A DNA stretch of 64,000 nt from an uncultured Muribaculaceae bacterium (lineage in GTDB: Bacteria > Bacteroidota > Bacteroidia > Bacteroidales > Muribaculaceae), in the NCBI GenBank assembly GCA_910583795.1, contig CAJTZQ010000008.1, forward strand, positions 1 through 64,000. The letters run 5' to 3'. Below the pieces are notes generated by a model. It saw only the letters and a list, made by a program, of their open reading frames with translations. It ran no database searches and was not told the origin of the DNA. Both the position numbers and the translations under genes were made by a program. Of this stretch, positions 1 through 8,675 are shown one piece after another. Position 1 is the first letter of the stretch. Each line of letters starts with the position of its first letter.

Positions 1-345
1 AAATGTCAACGGACTGCTGATACAAAATGTGTCAACGAGGTCCTGAGCCACGGCAGTTAGTCGTTAGTTAAATAAAATTACACTGAATTCTAATCAAAAG
101 AACAGGTGCTGACAACGGACAACGGGGGGTAGTCATTAGTGAATTAGTCATTAGTCGTTAGTTAAATAAAATTACACTGAATTATAACAAAATTACAAAA
201 GAACAGGTGCTGACAACGGATAATGGGGAGTAGTCGTTAGTGGATTAGTCTTTAGTCGTTAATTTAATAAAATTACACTGAATTATAACAAAAGTACAAA
301 AGAACAAAGGCGGACAACGGAGAACGGAAAACGGAAAACGGAAAA
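1..345. repeat. Degenerate ~100-bp direct repeats left of the ATPase gene
   Basis: About three imperfect units start near 57, 151 and 252. Each has the order TTAGTCGTTAGTTAAATAAA, then ATTACACTGAATT, then AAAAGAACAGGTGCTGACAA, then a CGGA/CGGAAAACGG-rich tail and a GTTAGTGGATTAGTC-like end. The same blocks recur at 1910-2215 on the other side of the ATPase gene. No gene is visible here. The first 50 bases hold no recognisable feature except two GTCAAC motifs. Function is unknown. Confidence 0.85.
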
Positions 346-346
346 G

Positions 347-1696
347 TCATTGCAAAGCAGAAAGATCAAGTTTGTAGACTCCAGGGGTTCGTTCCTCATT
401 CTTAATGAACATAATCATGTATATCGGCGCATAAACAACATTCCCATTACACTTCATATTCCCGTTGCATAACACAACTGCCTTATTAATGTCGTACTCT
501 TTACACTCCATCACATTCGAAAGCGCAGAATGCCTATCATAATCCTTGCCAGATTTCACCTCTATAGGCAAAACTTTACCATCTTTCGAAATAATAAAAT
601 CTATCTCACCTCTCTTTTTATTATTGTAATAATATGGATTAAACCCTGCTGCAAGCAACTCTTGAGCGATCATATTTTCATATATCGCTCCATAATTAAT
701 CGAAGTGTCTCCACTCAATATTTTCAATTGAAGACCATCCGCGTATTGGGCTGCGAGGAGACCGACATCGTTAGAAAACAATTTAAATAAATTGCGTGTC
801 TCCGCCAAACGAAGAGGATTTTTAGGTTCCTCCACATTATATACCGGGATAGCGACACCAGCATCTTTCAACCATAAAAAGCTATCCTGGTATCTGTCAA
901 ATTTGGCATGTTCATTCAGCCGTTTGAGTATAAAGCGTTTGTTTTTGGCATCCAGTTCGGATGGAATCAGATCAAAGATCTCCCTGATTTTTAGTTTATC
1001 CTTCTCAGCATATTGCGAAATATCTTGACGATACAACGACACAATGTCTTTTTGCGTATTCATTACAATGGAAAGATTGTTTGTCTGCACATAATCTGCT
1101 ACAGCAGCCGGCATTCCCCCCACGATAAGGTACAGCCTAAAAAGTTGCATCATCTTTTCATGTATAATTTTATCAACTTCTCTTTGTTTCACCCAACAAT
1201 CATTTAAATCATTTATAACCCTTTCGCTTACGCCTAAATTGATTATAAATTCATTAAAGGACATTGGATACATTTCTTTTATGCCCATGTATCCTACAGG
1301 GTTTGATCTGATGTCTTTCAGTTCTACGCCAAGAAGTGAGCCACTTAAAATATATCTGTATTTTGCATCATCAACTAAAAACTTTACTGCGGTTACAATG
1401 TTTTCACAACACTGCACTTCATCAAAAAATATAAGCGTCTCTCCAGGAATTAACGGTTTATCTGTAAATATAGACAATCTAAGCAATATGTCTTTAGCAG
1501 ATGTAACATTGGCAAATAAAGAAACCAGCTCAGGATGTTCTATGAAATTTATCTCAATAAAACTCTTGAACTCTTTTCCAAATTCACGTATTGAATAGGT
1601 TTTACCTGTCTGGCGAGCGCCTGTAATCAGCAGTGCATTTCTGCTGTTATTATAAAAAGATTTTATAAAATCTGATATATATCGATAAAGAGCCAT
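347..1696 (-). CDS. AAA ATPase with DUF4143-type C-terminus
   Basis: This 449-residue protein is a P-loop ATPase of the AAA_14/DUF4143 group common in Bacteroidales accessory DNA. Walker A is GARQTGKT (residues 26-33) and a Walker B-like LIFFDEVQ lies near residues 88-95. The C-terminal third carries a PD-(D/E)XK-like arrangement: EIDFII, a short spacer, then PIEVKSG. This suggests a degenerate nuclease fold, but no activity can be claimed. The gene stands alone on the minus strand between two sets of direct repeats, with three evenly spaced iterons 46-125 bp upstream of its ATG. The family is often multicopy and moves with accessory DNA. The physiological role is not established. The start is chosen because MALYRYISDFIK is a typical N-terminus. 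Confidence 0.85.
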   Translation of the reverse strand: MALYRYISDFIKSFYNNSRNALLITGARQTGKTYSIREFGKEFKSFIEINFIEHPELVSLFANVTSAKDILLRLSIFTDKPLIPGETLIFFDEVQCCENIVTAVKFLVDDAKYRYILSGSLLGVELKDIRSNPVGYMGIKEMYPMSFNEFIINLGVSERVINDLNDCWVKQREVDKIIHEKMMQLFRLYLIVGGMPAAVADYVQTNNLSIVMNTQKDIVSLYRQDISQYAEKDKLKIREIFDLIPSELDAKNKRFILKRLNEHAKFDRYQDSFLWLKDAGVAIPVYNVEEPKNPLRLAETRNLFKLFSNDVGLLAAQYADGLQLKILSGDTSINYGAIYENMIAQELLAAGFNPYYYNNKKRGEIDFIISKDGKVLPIEVKSGKDYDRHSALSNVMECKEYDINKAVVLCNGNMKCNGNVVYAPIYMIMFIKNEERTPGVYKLDLSALQ

Positions 1697-1741
1697 AACA
1701 TTCTATTAATTAATATATTAATAGTTATAAAAAAAGACATC

Positions 1742-1821
1742 TGCCGCTTTTCCAATACAAAATTAGCTTTTTTTGCCGCTTTTCCAATAAAAAAAATAAG
1801 TTTTTTGCCGCTTTTCCAATA
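1742..1821 (-). repeat. Three 16-bp iterons at 32-bp spacing upstream of the ATPase gene
   Basis: The plus-strand sequence TGCCGCTTTTCCAATA occurs exactly at 1742-1757, 1774-1789 and 1806-1821. The period is exactly 32 bp, close to three helical turns, so all copies face the same side of the DNA. The spacers are A/T-rich. On the minus strand, the direction of the ATPase gene, each reads TATTGGAAAAGCGGCA. This could be an operator or a recognition site for the neighbouring ATPase; that is inference. Confidence 0.8.
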
Positions 1822-1909
1822 TTTAATCAAAAAAGAGCATTTTTTCAAGGCCATGGCCGAGAACCGCGGTAATTTTGAATTTTTAATTTTGATAATGGAT
1901 AAGAGTAAA

Positions 1910-2215
1910 ACAAAAGTACAAAAGAACAAAGGCGGACAACGGGGGGTAGTCGTTAGTGGATTAGTCTTTAGTCGTTAGTTAAATAAAATTACACTGAATT
2001 ATAACAAAAGTACAAAAGAACAGGTGCTGACAACGGGAAACGTGTATTAGTCATTAGTGGATTAGTCTTTAGTCGTTAGTTAAATTCAAATTCGCTGAAT
2101 TCTAATCAAAAGAGCAGGTGTTGACAACGGGAAACGGACAACGGACAACTTATAAAAAACAAAAGCACAAAAGAACAGGTGCTGACAACGGGAAACGGAG
2201 AACGGATATCTATTC
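1910..2215. repeat. Direct repeats right of the ATPase gene
   Basis: The same blocks as in the first 345 bases recur in the same orientation: CAAAAGTACAAAAGAACA, GACAACGG, GTTAGTGGATTAGTC, TTAGTCGTTAGTTAAAT and GAACAGGTGCTGACAACGGG. Units begin near 1910, 1970, 2070 and 2160. They flank the ATPase gene as long direct repeats, which could mark its insertion or drive its loss by recombination. No gene is visible between 1822 and 2264. Confidence 0.8.
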
Positions 2216-2264
2216 AAAAACATAAAGTTTCTTAACAACTTCATCGAATTCTCGTTTTTTTGGT

Positions 2265-2272
2265 TAACTTTG
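2265..2272 (+). promoter_or_regulatory. -7 promoter element of the GH3 gene
   Basis: TAACTTTG matches the Bacteroidota -7 consensus TAnnTTTG and is followed by CAAAAT. It lies 31 bp before the GH3 ATG. No clear -33 TTG is seen at the usual distance. Confidence 0.6.
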
Positions 2273-2303
2273 CAAAATATTCTACTAACTCAATAAATGT
2301 ATC

Positions 2304-4544
2304 ATGAAATTTTTTAAAGTTTTAATTTCCACATTAGTGCTATGCGGATCCGGCTCTATGTCCGCATCGACTCCGATCTATCTCGATGATTCCAAGCCGC
2401 TTGAAGAGAGGGTTGAAGACGCCCTTTCGAGGATGACCCTGCAAGAGAAGATCGATATTATCCATGCTCAATCGAAATTCAGCGCTCCCGGAGTGCCCAG
2501 ACTCGGAATTGCCGAACTGTGGTGTACCGACGGACCGATGGGCGTGCGCCCTGAAGTGCTGTGGGATGAATGGGAACAGGCAGGATGGACAAACGACTCC
2601 TGCACAGCGTTTCCCTCGCTCACTTGCCTCGCCGCTACCTGGAATCCAGAAATGGCTACCCTCTATGGCAAGAGTATTGGTGAGGAGGCGCGTTTCCGCA
2701 ACAAGGCGGTTCTTCTCGGTCCCGGCATAAATATCTACCGCACACCGCTGTGTGGCAGAAATTTTGAATATATGGGGGAAGACCCCTACCTTTCAGGGAA
2801 GATGGCGACAGATTATGTTAAGGGGGTTCAAAGCAATGGCGTGGCTGTATGCGTGAAGCATTTCGCCCTCAACAACAACGAGATAAACCGCCACACCTCC
2901 AACCCTATCGTAGACGACCGCACACTCTATGAAATTTATCTCCCCGCTTTCAAAGCGGCGGCATTAGACGGTGGCGCATGGAGCTTCATGGGTGGCTACA
3001 ACCTATTCCGAGGGGAACATGCCAGCTACAATCCTATCCTGATGAACGATATTCTCAAAGGGGAATGGAACTGGGACGGTGCAGTCATATCCGACTGGGG
3101 AGCCGTGCACGACACGGAGACAGCCGTAAAAGGGGGACTTGACATGGAATTCGGCAGTTGGACAAACGGACTGACCAACGGAGTGTCTAATGCATACGAT
3201 AACTATTGGCTTGCCAATCCATACCTGAAAGGTATCGAGGAAGGTAAGTTCACAGAGGAGGAACTCAACGACAAGGTGAGAAGAGTGTTGCGTCTTACAT
3301 TCCGCACCACAATGAACCGCAACCGTCCGTGGGGTTCGATGGTGAGCGACGAGCATAAGGCTGCTTGCCGTCAGATCGGAGGGGAAGGTATAGTGCTTCT
3401 TAAGAATCAAGGGGATCTTCTACCTCTCGATCCGGCAAAGATAAAGAAAATTGCCGTCGTAGGAGAAAACGCAATCAAGATGATGACAGTGGGCGGCGGC
3501 AGTTCCTCACTTAAGGCGGCTTATGAAATCACACCGCTACAGGGATTGAAAAACCGTTTCGGAAAGGATTTCGACATTGTCTACGAACGAGGCTATGTGG
3601 GTGACACTCTTGGAGAATACAACGGTGTCAAAACAAATCAGGACCTTCGCGACTTCCGCACGGTAGAAGAACTTACCCAGGCAGCCGTCAATGCTGCAAA
3701 GGATGCCGATATAGTGCTGTTTTTCGGTGGTCTAAACAAGGCTGACCATAACGATGCGGAAGACTCAGACCGTCTCTCCATGGATCTGCCCTACGGACAA
3801 AACGAATTGATCGAGGCTCTTGTGAAAGCCAATAAAAACACTGTTGTTGTCAACATCAGCGGCACAGGCGTTGCCATGCCCTGGGCGAACAAGGTTCCCG
3901 CTATTCTTCAGGCATGGTATCTTGGAAATGAGACCGGAAATGCCATAGCGGACGTTCTCAGCGGCGATGTCAACCCGAGCGGCAAGCTTCCTTATACATA
4001 TTATGCCGACCTCATGCAATGCGGCGCACACAAACTCGGGGAATACCCGGGCACGCCGGCAAAAGACAAATTCGGCAACGACATTTTCGACATGCCTTAT
4101 AATGAAGGGATCTACGTTGGCTATCGTTTCATCGACAAGAACAAACTCAAACCAACGTTCCCCTTCGGACACGGCTTGAGCTACACCACTTTCAAATATG
4201 GCAACGCCACAATAGATAAAACCAGGGGTTCAAAAGATGATAAATTTATCGTTTCAATCCCTATGACCAATACCGGGAAACGTGCTGGAAGCGAAATAGT
4301 GGAGCTCTACATCTCTGATCCCAAATCGTCGGTAGACCGTCCGGTAAAAGAACTTAAAGGTTTCTCAAAAGTTGCTCTCGCTCCGGGAGAGACTAAGACT
4401 GTGACGTTTGAGATTGACAAACCGGCTTTGAGTTTCTTCGATGCTGACAAACACGAATGGGTATGTGAACCGGGCGATTTCGAGGTTCTTATCGGCGCAT
4501 CGTCAGCCGACATACGGTCTAAAGTGAAATTTACTGTTGAGTAG
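2304..4544 (+). CDS. Glycoside hydrolase family 3 beta-glycosidase (BglX-like)
   Basis: This 746-residue secreted enzyme is expected to release terminal beta-linked sugars, probably in the periplasm. A signal peptide covers about residues 1-21 (MKFFKVLISTLVLCGSGSMS). The GH3 N-terminal barrel carries the nucleophile motif GAVISDWGAVHD, with Asp264 as the likely nucleophile and KHF-N-N-E before it. The alpha/beta sandwich domain (about 365-600) contains the GEGIVLLKN segment and is followed by a fibronectin III-like domain ending in EPGDFEVLIGASS. Length and domain order match BglX-type enzymes. Substrate cannot be read from sequence; beta-glucosidase and beta-xylosidase are both possible. There is no SusC/D pair alongside, but a GH88-like gene remnant lies just downstream, so this may be the survivor of a larger glycan locus. 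Confidence 0.93.
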   Translation: MKFFKVLISTLVLCGSGSMSASTPIYLDDSKPLEERVEDALSRMTLQEKIDIIHAQSKFSAPGVPRLGIAELWCTDGPMGVRPEVLWDEWEQAGWTNDSCTAFPSLTCLAATWNPEMATLYGKSIGEEARFRNKAVLLGPGINIYRTPLCGRNFEYMGEDPYLSGKMATDYVKGVQSNGVAVCVKHFALNNNEINRHTSNPIVDDRTLYEIYLPAFKAAALDGGAWSFMGGYNLFRGEHASYNPILMNDILKGEWNWDGAVISDWGAVHDTETAVKGGLDMEFGSWTNGLTNGVSNAYDNYWLANPYLKGIEEGKFTEEELNDKVRRVLRLTFRTTMNRNRPWGSMVSDEHKAACRQIGGEGIVLLKNQGDLLPLDPAKIKKIAVVGENAIKMMTVGGGSSSLKAAYEITPLQGLKNRFGKDFDIVYERGYVGDTLGEYNGVKTNQDLRDFRTVEELTQAAVNAAKDADIVLFFGGLNKADHNDAEDSDRLSMDLPYGQNELIEALVKANKNTVVVNISGTGVAMPWANKVPAILQAWYLGNETGNAIADVLSGDVNPSGKLPYTYYADLMQCGAHKLGEYPGTPAKDKFGNDIFDMPYNEGIYVGYRFIDKNKLKPTFPFGHGLSYTTFKYGNATIDKTRGSKDDKFIVSIPMTNTGKRAGSEIVELYISDPKSSVDRPVKELKGFSKVALAPGETKTVTFEIDKPALSFFDADKHEWVCEPGDFEVLIGASSADIRSKVKFTVE

Positions 4545-4590
4545 TAGTGAGTTGTGAGTTTTGAGCAGTGCTACTTCGTGCGTACCACAC

Positions 4591-4710
4591 TCAAGTTATA
4601 TTCTTGACCACAGCACGGGGCATCATCCTGCAGACTCGGAAATTGACGTGCCTCTGAATTATGCCGACTATTATTATCTTGAGGCACTACAGCGCCAATC
4701 ACGTCACTGA
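4591..4710 (+). pseudogene. 3' remnant resembling a GH88 unsaturated glucuronyl hydrolase
   Basis: Read in one frame, this stretch gives SSYILDHSTGHHPADSEIDV, then PLNYADYYYLEALQRQ, ending at TGA 4708-4710. The pattern HSTGHHP...SEID...YADYYYLEAL is how I recall the C-terminus of GH88 unsaturated glucuronyl/rhamnogalacturonyl hydrolases. There is no start codon or upstream domain, so it appears to be the last ~38 codons of a lost gene. It sits right behind the GH3 gene on the same strand, consistent with a deleted glycan-degradation operon. Identification rests on family memory. Confidence 0.65.
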
Positions 4711-4716
4711 TCAAAT

Positions 4717-4786
4717 TCAGCTTTCGCAAGCGAAAGCTGAGGATTATAGGGTTATAGGGTTAAAAGGTTAACATTCAATTAAAGAA
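4717..4786. repeat. Dispersed palindrome, copy 1, with partial tail
   Basis: Perfect 10-bp arms TCAGCTTTCG and CGAAAGCTGA flank the loop CAAG (4717-4740). A tail of GGTTATAGGGTTAAAAGGTTAA type follows and is also found at 25.9 and 52.2 kb. Relative to other copies, A-T at the fourth pair is G-C on both arms, a compensatory change. It lies just after the GH88-like remnant. Confidence 0.85.
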
Positions 4787-4823
4787 GGGCAAAACCTCTG
4801 AAAAGTAGGTTCTGCCCTTCTTT
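4781..4823. terminator. Bidirectional terminator between GH3 and the permease gene
   Basis: AAAGAAGGGCAAAACCT (4781-4797) pairs with AGGTTCTGCCCTTCTTT (4807-4823) with one mismatch. A/T-rich tails are present on both sides, so it can serve both the plus-strand genes to the left and the minus-strand permease gene whose stop is at 4846. Confidence 0.8.
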
Positions 4824-4845
4824 ATTGACATCGGCAGTTAGATCG

Positions 4846-7212
4846 CTATTCACTGCGGAGATGATTCACAGGATTGCTACGCGCTATATCGAGACTGTTA
4901 AGAATCACCACGGAAAGCAATATTACAATCAGACAGACAATACATAACGTCAATAAAACCAATGAAACCGGCTCCTGATCGGAGAATTGTGAAAGCCATT
5001 TATTGCCTATGATAATTGCCGCGGCCCCTCCGGCAAGCAACGAAGGCAATGCAATCTTAAGGGTGTTGACGCAAAACAGTTTCAATATCTTTGATGCGGA
5101 CGTACCGGTGATCTTGCGTATCGTGATTTCCTTTGCCTTGCGCTGCACCTCATCTGAGGTGTAACCGATAAGTCCTATCAATGCTATCACCATTATCATT
5201 ACGCCGGCAATCAAGACAGATGTTGCAAATTTCTTGACAGGCATAGACAATGCCTCCACACGGTTTTTAAACGGCTCGATATAAATCTCCTCGTCGGGAT
5301 ATGCATTGTTGATTATTTCCTGAGCCTTATTGATGTTTTCCTGACTCATATCGGTGAAACGCAGGTATAAATTAAACTGAACAGGAGTGGATGGGAACCA
5401 GACACCGGCACGCTTATCTGAAGATTCCTCCTCGAATCCTCCACGCTTTATATCGTTTATCACACCGCATATCACATATTCATTTCCTCCAGATGAAGTT
5501 CGGTGCTCAGAAATATTGAATGTCCTTCCGACAATATTATCTTCATCAATGCCGGATATTTTTTTCAACACATTGATGAACTCTTTTTCCACCACAACCT
5601 GATTCACAACAGTATCGGCATCATCACGGAAGGTTTCACCTTGAATAAATTCAATACCCATCACATCAAACAGGTCGGAATTGGCATAATAGTTGTCAGC
5701 AATATTAATCTGCTTATCAACATCATCACCCACCCAGACATAATTACCGGAACATCCATCGAGAAATCTCTGATAATTTGATGACGCACCTTCTATGAAT
5801 GGGAGTCTCTTCAACTCTTCAATCAACGCGGGACGATTTTCTTGAGGTATCTTCCAGGTATAGAGATGACCGATATTCTTATAATCGAATCCCATATCGG
5901 TTTTCACAATTCTATTGTATTGACCGCCGACAATCACGAGCAGACACATTAATAGTCCTGTGGCGAAGAATTGTAATGCAAGGAGCGCAACCTTCCAACC
6001 GCGCCGGTTGTTCAGACGGTTTCGGAACGCGCTTGCCACCGGAGTGCGGCAATACAGCCATGCAGGGACTACACCACTGACTATCAAAAGAAAGACAAAC
6101 ACAATCCCCTCCACAATCCAGATTCGTTTTGTGGAGAACAGTTGCTGCGGTGTATAACCAAGCAATTCTCTACAAGTATCCGAAAATACGTATATCAAAA
6201 TAACCGCCAGAATCAAAGATGTCAAAAGGAAAAACAAGCTTTCCGCCATCACCCTGCCGAATATGCCGGAATTGGCTGTGCCGAAACATTTTCTCACCGC
6301 CATCTCCTTGCTTCTGTGTCCCATCTGCCCTATCACTATCAGTAGATAGTTCAATCCTGCCGACATCAGCATGATAATAGCAAGGAAAGTAAGCATCCAT
6401 GTCATTGTCTTTACCACACCTTGCGATGTATAGACTCCTACAAGTTTCTTAAGGCTCACGCCATAATGTGATGTGTCAAGGGTCTCTTTATCAATATTGT
6501 CTTCAAGCATCTTCCTTATTCCGGATTTCATATCGTTAGGGTCAGTTCCTTTACTGAGTTTTACATAGCTTATGTAACGGTCGTTGCCCATCCAGTTTTC
6601 ACGTCCGTCATGAGAGAACAAACCTATTGAAGGAAGACTGAGATACAATGCATTCGGTATAGTGGAATTTATAGGGAAATCTTCGTAGACACCTCCTATT
6701 GTAATCATAAAATCATCAGGAAAACCGAACCCTGTAAAACGGAGACCGATAACATCTCCACCGATAGCTTCAGCCAGCGAACGGGGAATCATGCATTGTT
6801 TTTCGATCTGAAGGGCGTCATGTGGATCCCCGTAAAGAATAGGAGTGGAGAAGACATCGAAAAAATGTTCGTCTGCCATTTTCCCTTTGTCCACCCTAAA
6901 TTTTCTTCCGTCTTCAAGAATTATCGTACCGCCGTCTGAAAAAACTGTTCTTCTTGTCGCCTCCTCCACCTGTGGCAGATACCTTTTCAATCCGGGAGCA
7001 GTGGCACCGGGAGTCTGATCATACTCACTATATTCCCCGTTATATTCATAGTTTTCGGTAACCATATATATTCTGTCGGAATCAGGGAAGAAACTGTCAA
7101 ACGTCTGTTCAAAATAGACCTTTGCCACGAGAAGGAAACCCATAGCCATGCCTAATGTAAGACATAGGATTTTAGTCAGGTTTCGTCTTAAGTCAGATGT
7201 GAAAAATTTCAT
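4846..7212 (-). CDS. FtsX/MacB-type ABC transporter permease
   Basis: This 788-residue membrane protein has the duplicated MacB_PCD/FtsX layout common in Bacteroidota. A first membrane segment (about 14-33) precedes a large periplasmic domain. A block of membrane helices follows (about 268-395, with GHRSKEMAVRKCFG). Then comes a second periplasmic domain (about 430-655) and a final FtsX block containing VQRKAKEITIRKITG. The two [R/K]KE[M/I][A/T][V/I]RK motifs mark the cytoplasmic loops that contact the ATPase in this family. No ATP-binding subunit or membrane-fusion protein is encoded beside it, so it must borrow an ATPase encoded elsewhere. Such orphan permeases are usual in this phylum. The substrate is unknown; peptide or lipoprotein mechanotransmission are the general possibilities. 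Confidence 0.88.
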   Translation of the reverse strand: MKFFTSDLRRNLTKILCLTLGMAMGFLLVAKVYFEQTFDSFFPDSDRIYMVTENYEYNGEYSEYDQTPGATAPGLKRYLPQVEEATRRTVFSDGGTIILEDGRKFRVDKGKMADEHFFDVFSTPILYGDPHDALQIEKQCMIPRSLAEAIGGDVIGLRFTGFGFPDDFMITIGGVYEDFPINSTIPNALYLSLPSIGLFSHDGRENWMGNDRYISYVKLSKGTDPNDMKSGIRKMLEDNIDKETLDTSHYGVSLKKLVGVYTSQGVVKTMTWMLTFLAIIMLMSAGLNYLLIVIGQMGHRSKEMAVRKCFGTANSGIFGRVMAESLFFLLTSLILAVILIYVFSDTCRELLGYTPQQLFSTKRIWIVEGIVFVFLLIVSGVVPAWLYCRTPVASAFRNRLNNRRGWKVALLALQFFATGLLMCLLVIVGGQYNRIVKTDMGFDYKNIGHLYTWKIPQENRPALIEELKRLPFIEGASSNYQRFLDGCSGNYVWVGDDVDKQINIADNYYANSDLFDVMGIEFIQGETFRDDADTVVNQVVVEKEFINVLKKISGIDEDNIVGRTFNISEHRTSSGGNEYVICGVINDIKRGGFEEESSDKRAGVWFPSTPVQFNLYLRFTDMSQENINKAQEIINNAYPDEEIYIEPFKNRVEALSMPVKKFATSVLIAGVMIMVIALIGLIGYTSDEVQRKAKEITIRKITGTSASKILKLFCVNTLKIALPSLLAGGAAAIIIGNKWLSQFSDQEPVSLVLLTLCIVCLIVILLSVVILNSLDIARSNPVNHLRSE

Positions 7213-7241
7213 ATGGATGAATTTTTATGATTTTTATGGTG

Positions 7242-7249
7242 CAAAAATA
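7242..7249 (-). promoter_or_regulatory. Possible -7 element for the permease gene
   Basis: On the minus strand TATTTTTG matches TAnnTTTG, 30 bp before the ATG at 7212. No convincing -33 partner is seen. Confidence 0.4.
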
Positions 7250-7386
7250 AGTTTTAATTCATCGATAAATCAGAAAAAACACAAAATTCGATAAAATCCG
7301 ATTAAAATTGTCTAAAAATTAGACACTCCTTCATTATACATAAAAGACATACCGATTCATTATTATTTTCGAATAAGATTTTTTTA

Positions 7387-7394
7387 TAATTTTG
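7387..7394 (+). promoter_or_regulatory. -7 promoter element of the MFS gene
   Basis: TAATTTTG matches TAnnTTTG. The element contains the TTG (7392) that would open a longer reading frame, which argues that translation begins later, at ATG 7440. Confidence 0.6.
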
Positions 7395-7439
7395 TACCTG
7401 TTTTTAAGTTCAATTACTAAGTTCTACAGGATTCGTTTT

Positions 7440-8585
7440 ATGAATAAAAGTTTGATTGCGCTTGCCGTCGGCACATTCGCCCTCGGTGTAGCGGAATTTG
7501 GAATGATGGGCATACTTGGGAATGTCGCACACAGCATAGATGTCACTATAGTACAGGCAGGAAACCTCATATCATTATATTCGTTAGGAGTGGCAGTCGG
7601 AGCGCCGATGCTCCTGCTATTCCGTAATTCTCCTTTGAAGAGACTTATGCTCATTCTGAGCGCTATTATATTTATCGGTAATCTCTTGACTTCGTTATCC
7701 CCTTCATACGGAACGCTCCTTTGTTCACGCTTTCTGTCAGGGCTGCCTCACGGAGCTTATTTTGGAGCCGGAGCGATAGTATGTTCAAAATTAGCCAAGC
7801 AAGGAAGTGGTGCGCAAGCCGTTGCAGTGATGGTCGGAGGAATGACAGTTGCAAATTTGGTTGGCGTTCCCCTCGCCACTATGGTCAGTAATCTGTTGAG
7901 CTGGCGAATGGTGTTCGGGTGTGTGGCAGCTATTGGTTTTCTCGCATTTTTGTTGATAAAGCTGTGGGTTCCATACCTTGCACCACTCCCCAAATCGAAT
8001 ATAAAAGGACAGTTCAAATTCCTGAGTAACCCCCAGCCATGGCTGGTCTATGCGGGAGTGTTTTTCGGGCAGGCAAGTGTCTATTGCTGGCTGAGTTATA
8101 TAGATCCGATAATGACGCAGGTGACACATTTCCCTGCTGATGTGATGATCTGGGTCATGATGCTGGCTGGTACGGGAATGGTTGTCGGTAATGCTATAGC
8201 CGGGAAACTTGCCGACAAATATGGAGTATCACTCGTAACCGGTATACTTGCAGCATCGATGTTGGTTGTAATGCCTCTTTTATATTTCGCTTCTCCATAT
8301 AAGGTTCCTTCACTTCTGCTGATGTTTTGTGCCACAGCCGGATTATTCGGCATAGGAGGTCCATTGCAATATCTTATCGTGAAATATGCCAAAGGTGGAG
8401 AGATGTTGGGAGGTGCCGGAATCCAAATAGCCTTCAACGTATCGAATGCCATGTCGGCAGCCGTAGGCGGTCTGGTAATCCACCAAGGTTTTGGACTTGC
8501 CTCCCCTGCCCTCGCCGGTCTCCCCTTTGCGGCAATCGGAGCCACCGTCCTGTTTATCCTTCACCATAAATACGATCATAAATAA
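7440..8585 (+). CDS. MFS transporter, AraJ-like drug/sugar efflux family
   Basis: This protein of 381 residues has twelve predicted membrane helices. It begins MNKSLIALAVGTFALGVAEF, typical of the DHA1 AraJ/YdhP-type efflux group. Family marks include the GVAEFGMMGIL segment in helix 1, SRFLSGLPHGAYFGAGA in helix 4 and GKLADKYG in the loop after helix 8. It should export small molecules by proton antiport across the inner membrane; the substrate is unknown. I place the start at ATG 7440 because the longer frame starts at a TTG inside the promoter. The last 20 codons recur in degenerate form about 900 bp downstream (9439-9507), so a second copy or a rearrangement once existed here. A palindrome follows directly after the stop codon. 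Confidence 0.9.
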   Translation: MNKSLIALAVGTFALGVAEFGMMGILGNVAHSIDVTIVQAGNLISLYSLGVAVGAPMLLLFRNSPLKRLMLILSAIIFIGNLLTSLSPSYGTLLCSRFLSGLPHGAYFGAGAIVCSKLAKQGSGAQAVAVMVGGMTVANLVGVPLATMVSNLLSWRMVFGCVAAIGFLAFLLIKLWVPYLAPLPKSNIKGQFKFLSNPQPWLVYAGVFFGQASVYCWLSYIDPIMTQVTHFPADVMIWVMMLAGTGMVVGNAIAGKLADKYGVSLVTGILAASMLVVMPLLYFASPYKVPSLLLMFCATAGLFGIGGPLQYLIVKYAKGGEMLGGAGIQIAFNVSNAMSAAVGGLVIHQGFGLASPALAGLPFAAIGATVLFILHHKYDHK

Positions 8586-8613
8586 TTCAACTTTCGCTTT
8601 CGAAAGTTGAATT
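8584..8613. repeat. Dispersed palindrome, copy 2, possible terminator
   Basis: AATTCAACTTTCG (8584-8596) and CGAAAGTTGAATT (8601-8613) are perfect 13-bp arms around CTTT. It overlaps the stop codon of the MFS gene and is followed by a CCTTTTTCTC run, so it can act as its terminator. It belongs to the same family as the copies at 4.7, 25.9, 48.9, 51.2 and 52.2 kb, with a changed loop. Confidence 0.85.
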
Positions 8614-8641
8614 TATAATCCTTTTTCTCAAAAAAATGTTA

Positions 8642-8649
8642 TATCTTTG
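8642..8649 (+). promoter_or_regulatory. -7 element before the small-protein/GNAT pair
   Basis: TATCTTTG fits TAnnTTTG and lies 26 bp before the ATG of the 52-aa gene, giving the pair its own promoter. Confidence 0.6.
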
Positions 8650-8675
8650 TAATCTAATCACTAAAAGTATCAGTT

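Noticed and set aside
1663..1929. 88-codon reading frame across the iterons on the minus strand
   Set aside because: It is made of the A/T-rich iteron region (Lys/Phe/Ile runs) and overlaps the ATPase gene start; no protein features.
4846..7212. Complete ABC export operon
   Set aside because: Only the permease is present; no ATPase or fusion-protein gene lies within several kilobases.
7392..7439. 16-codon N-terminal extension of the MFS protein
   Set aside because: It starts at a TTG inside the TAnnTTTG promoter element.
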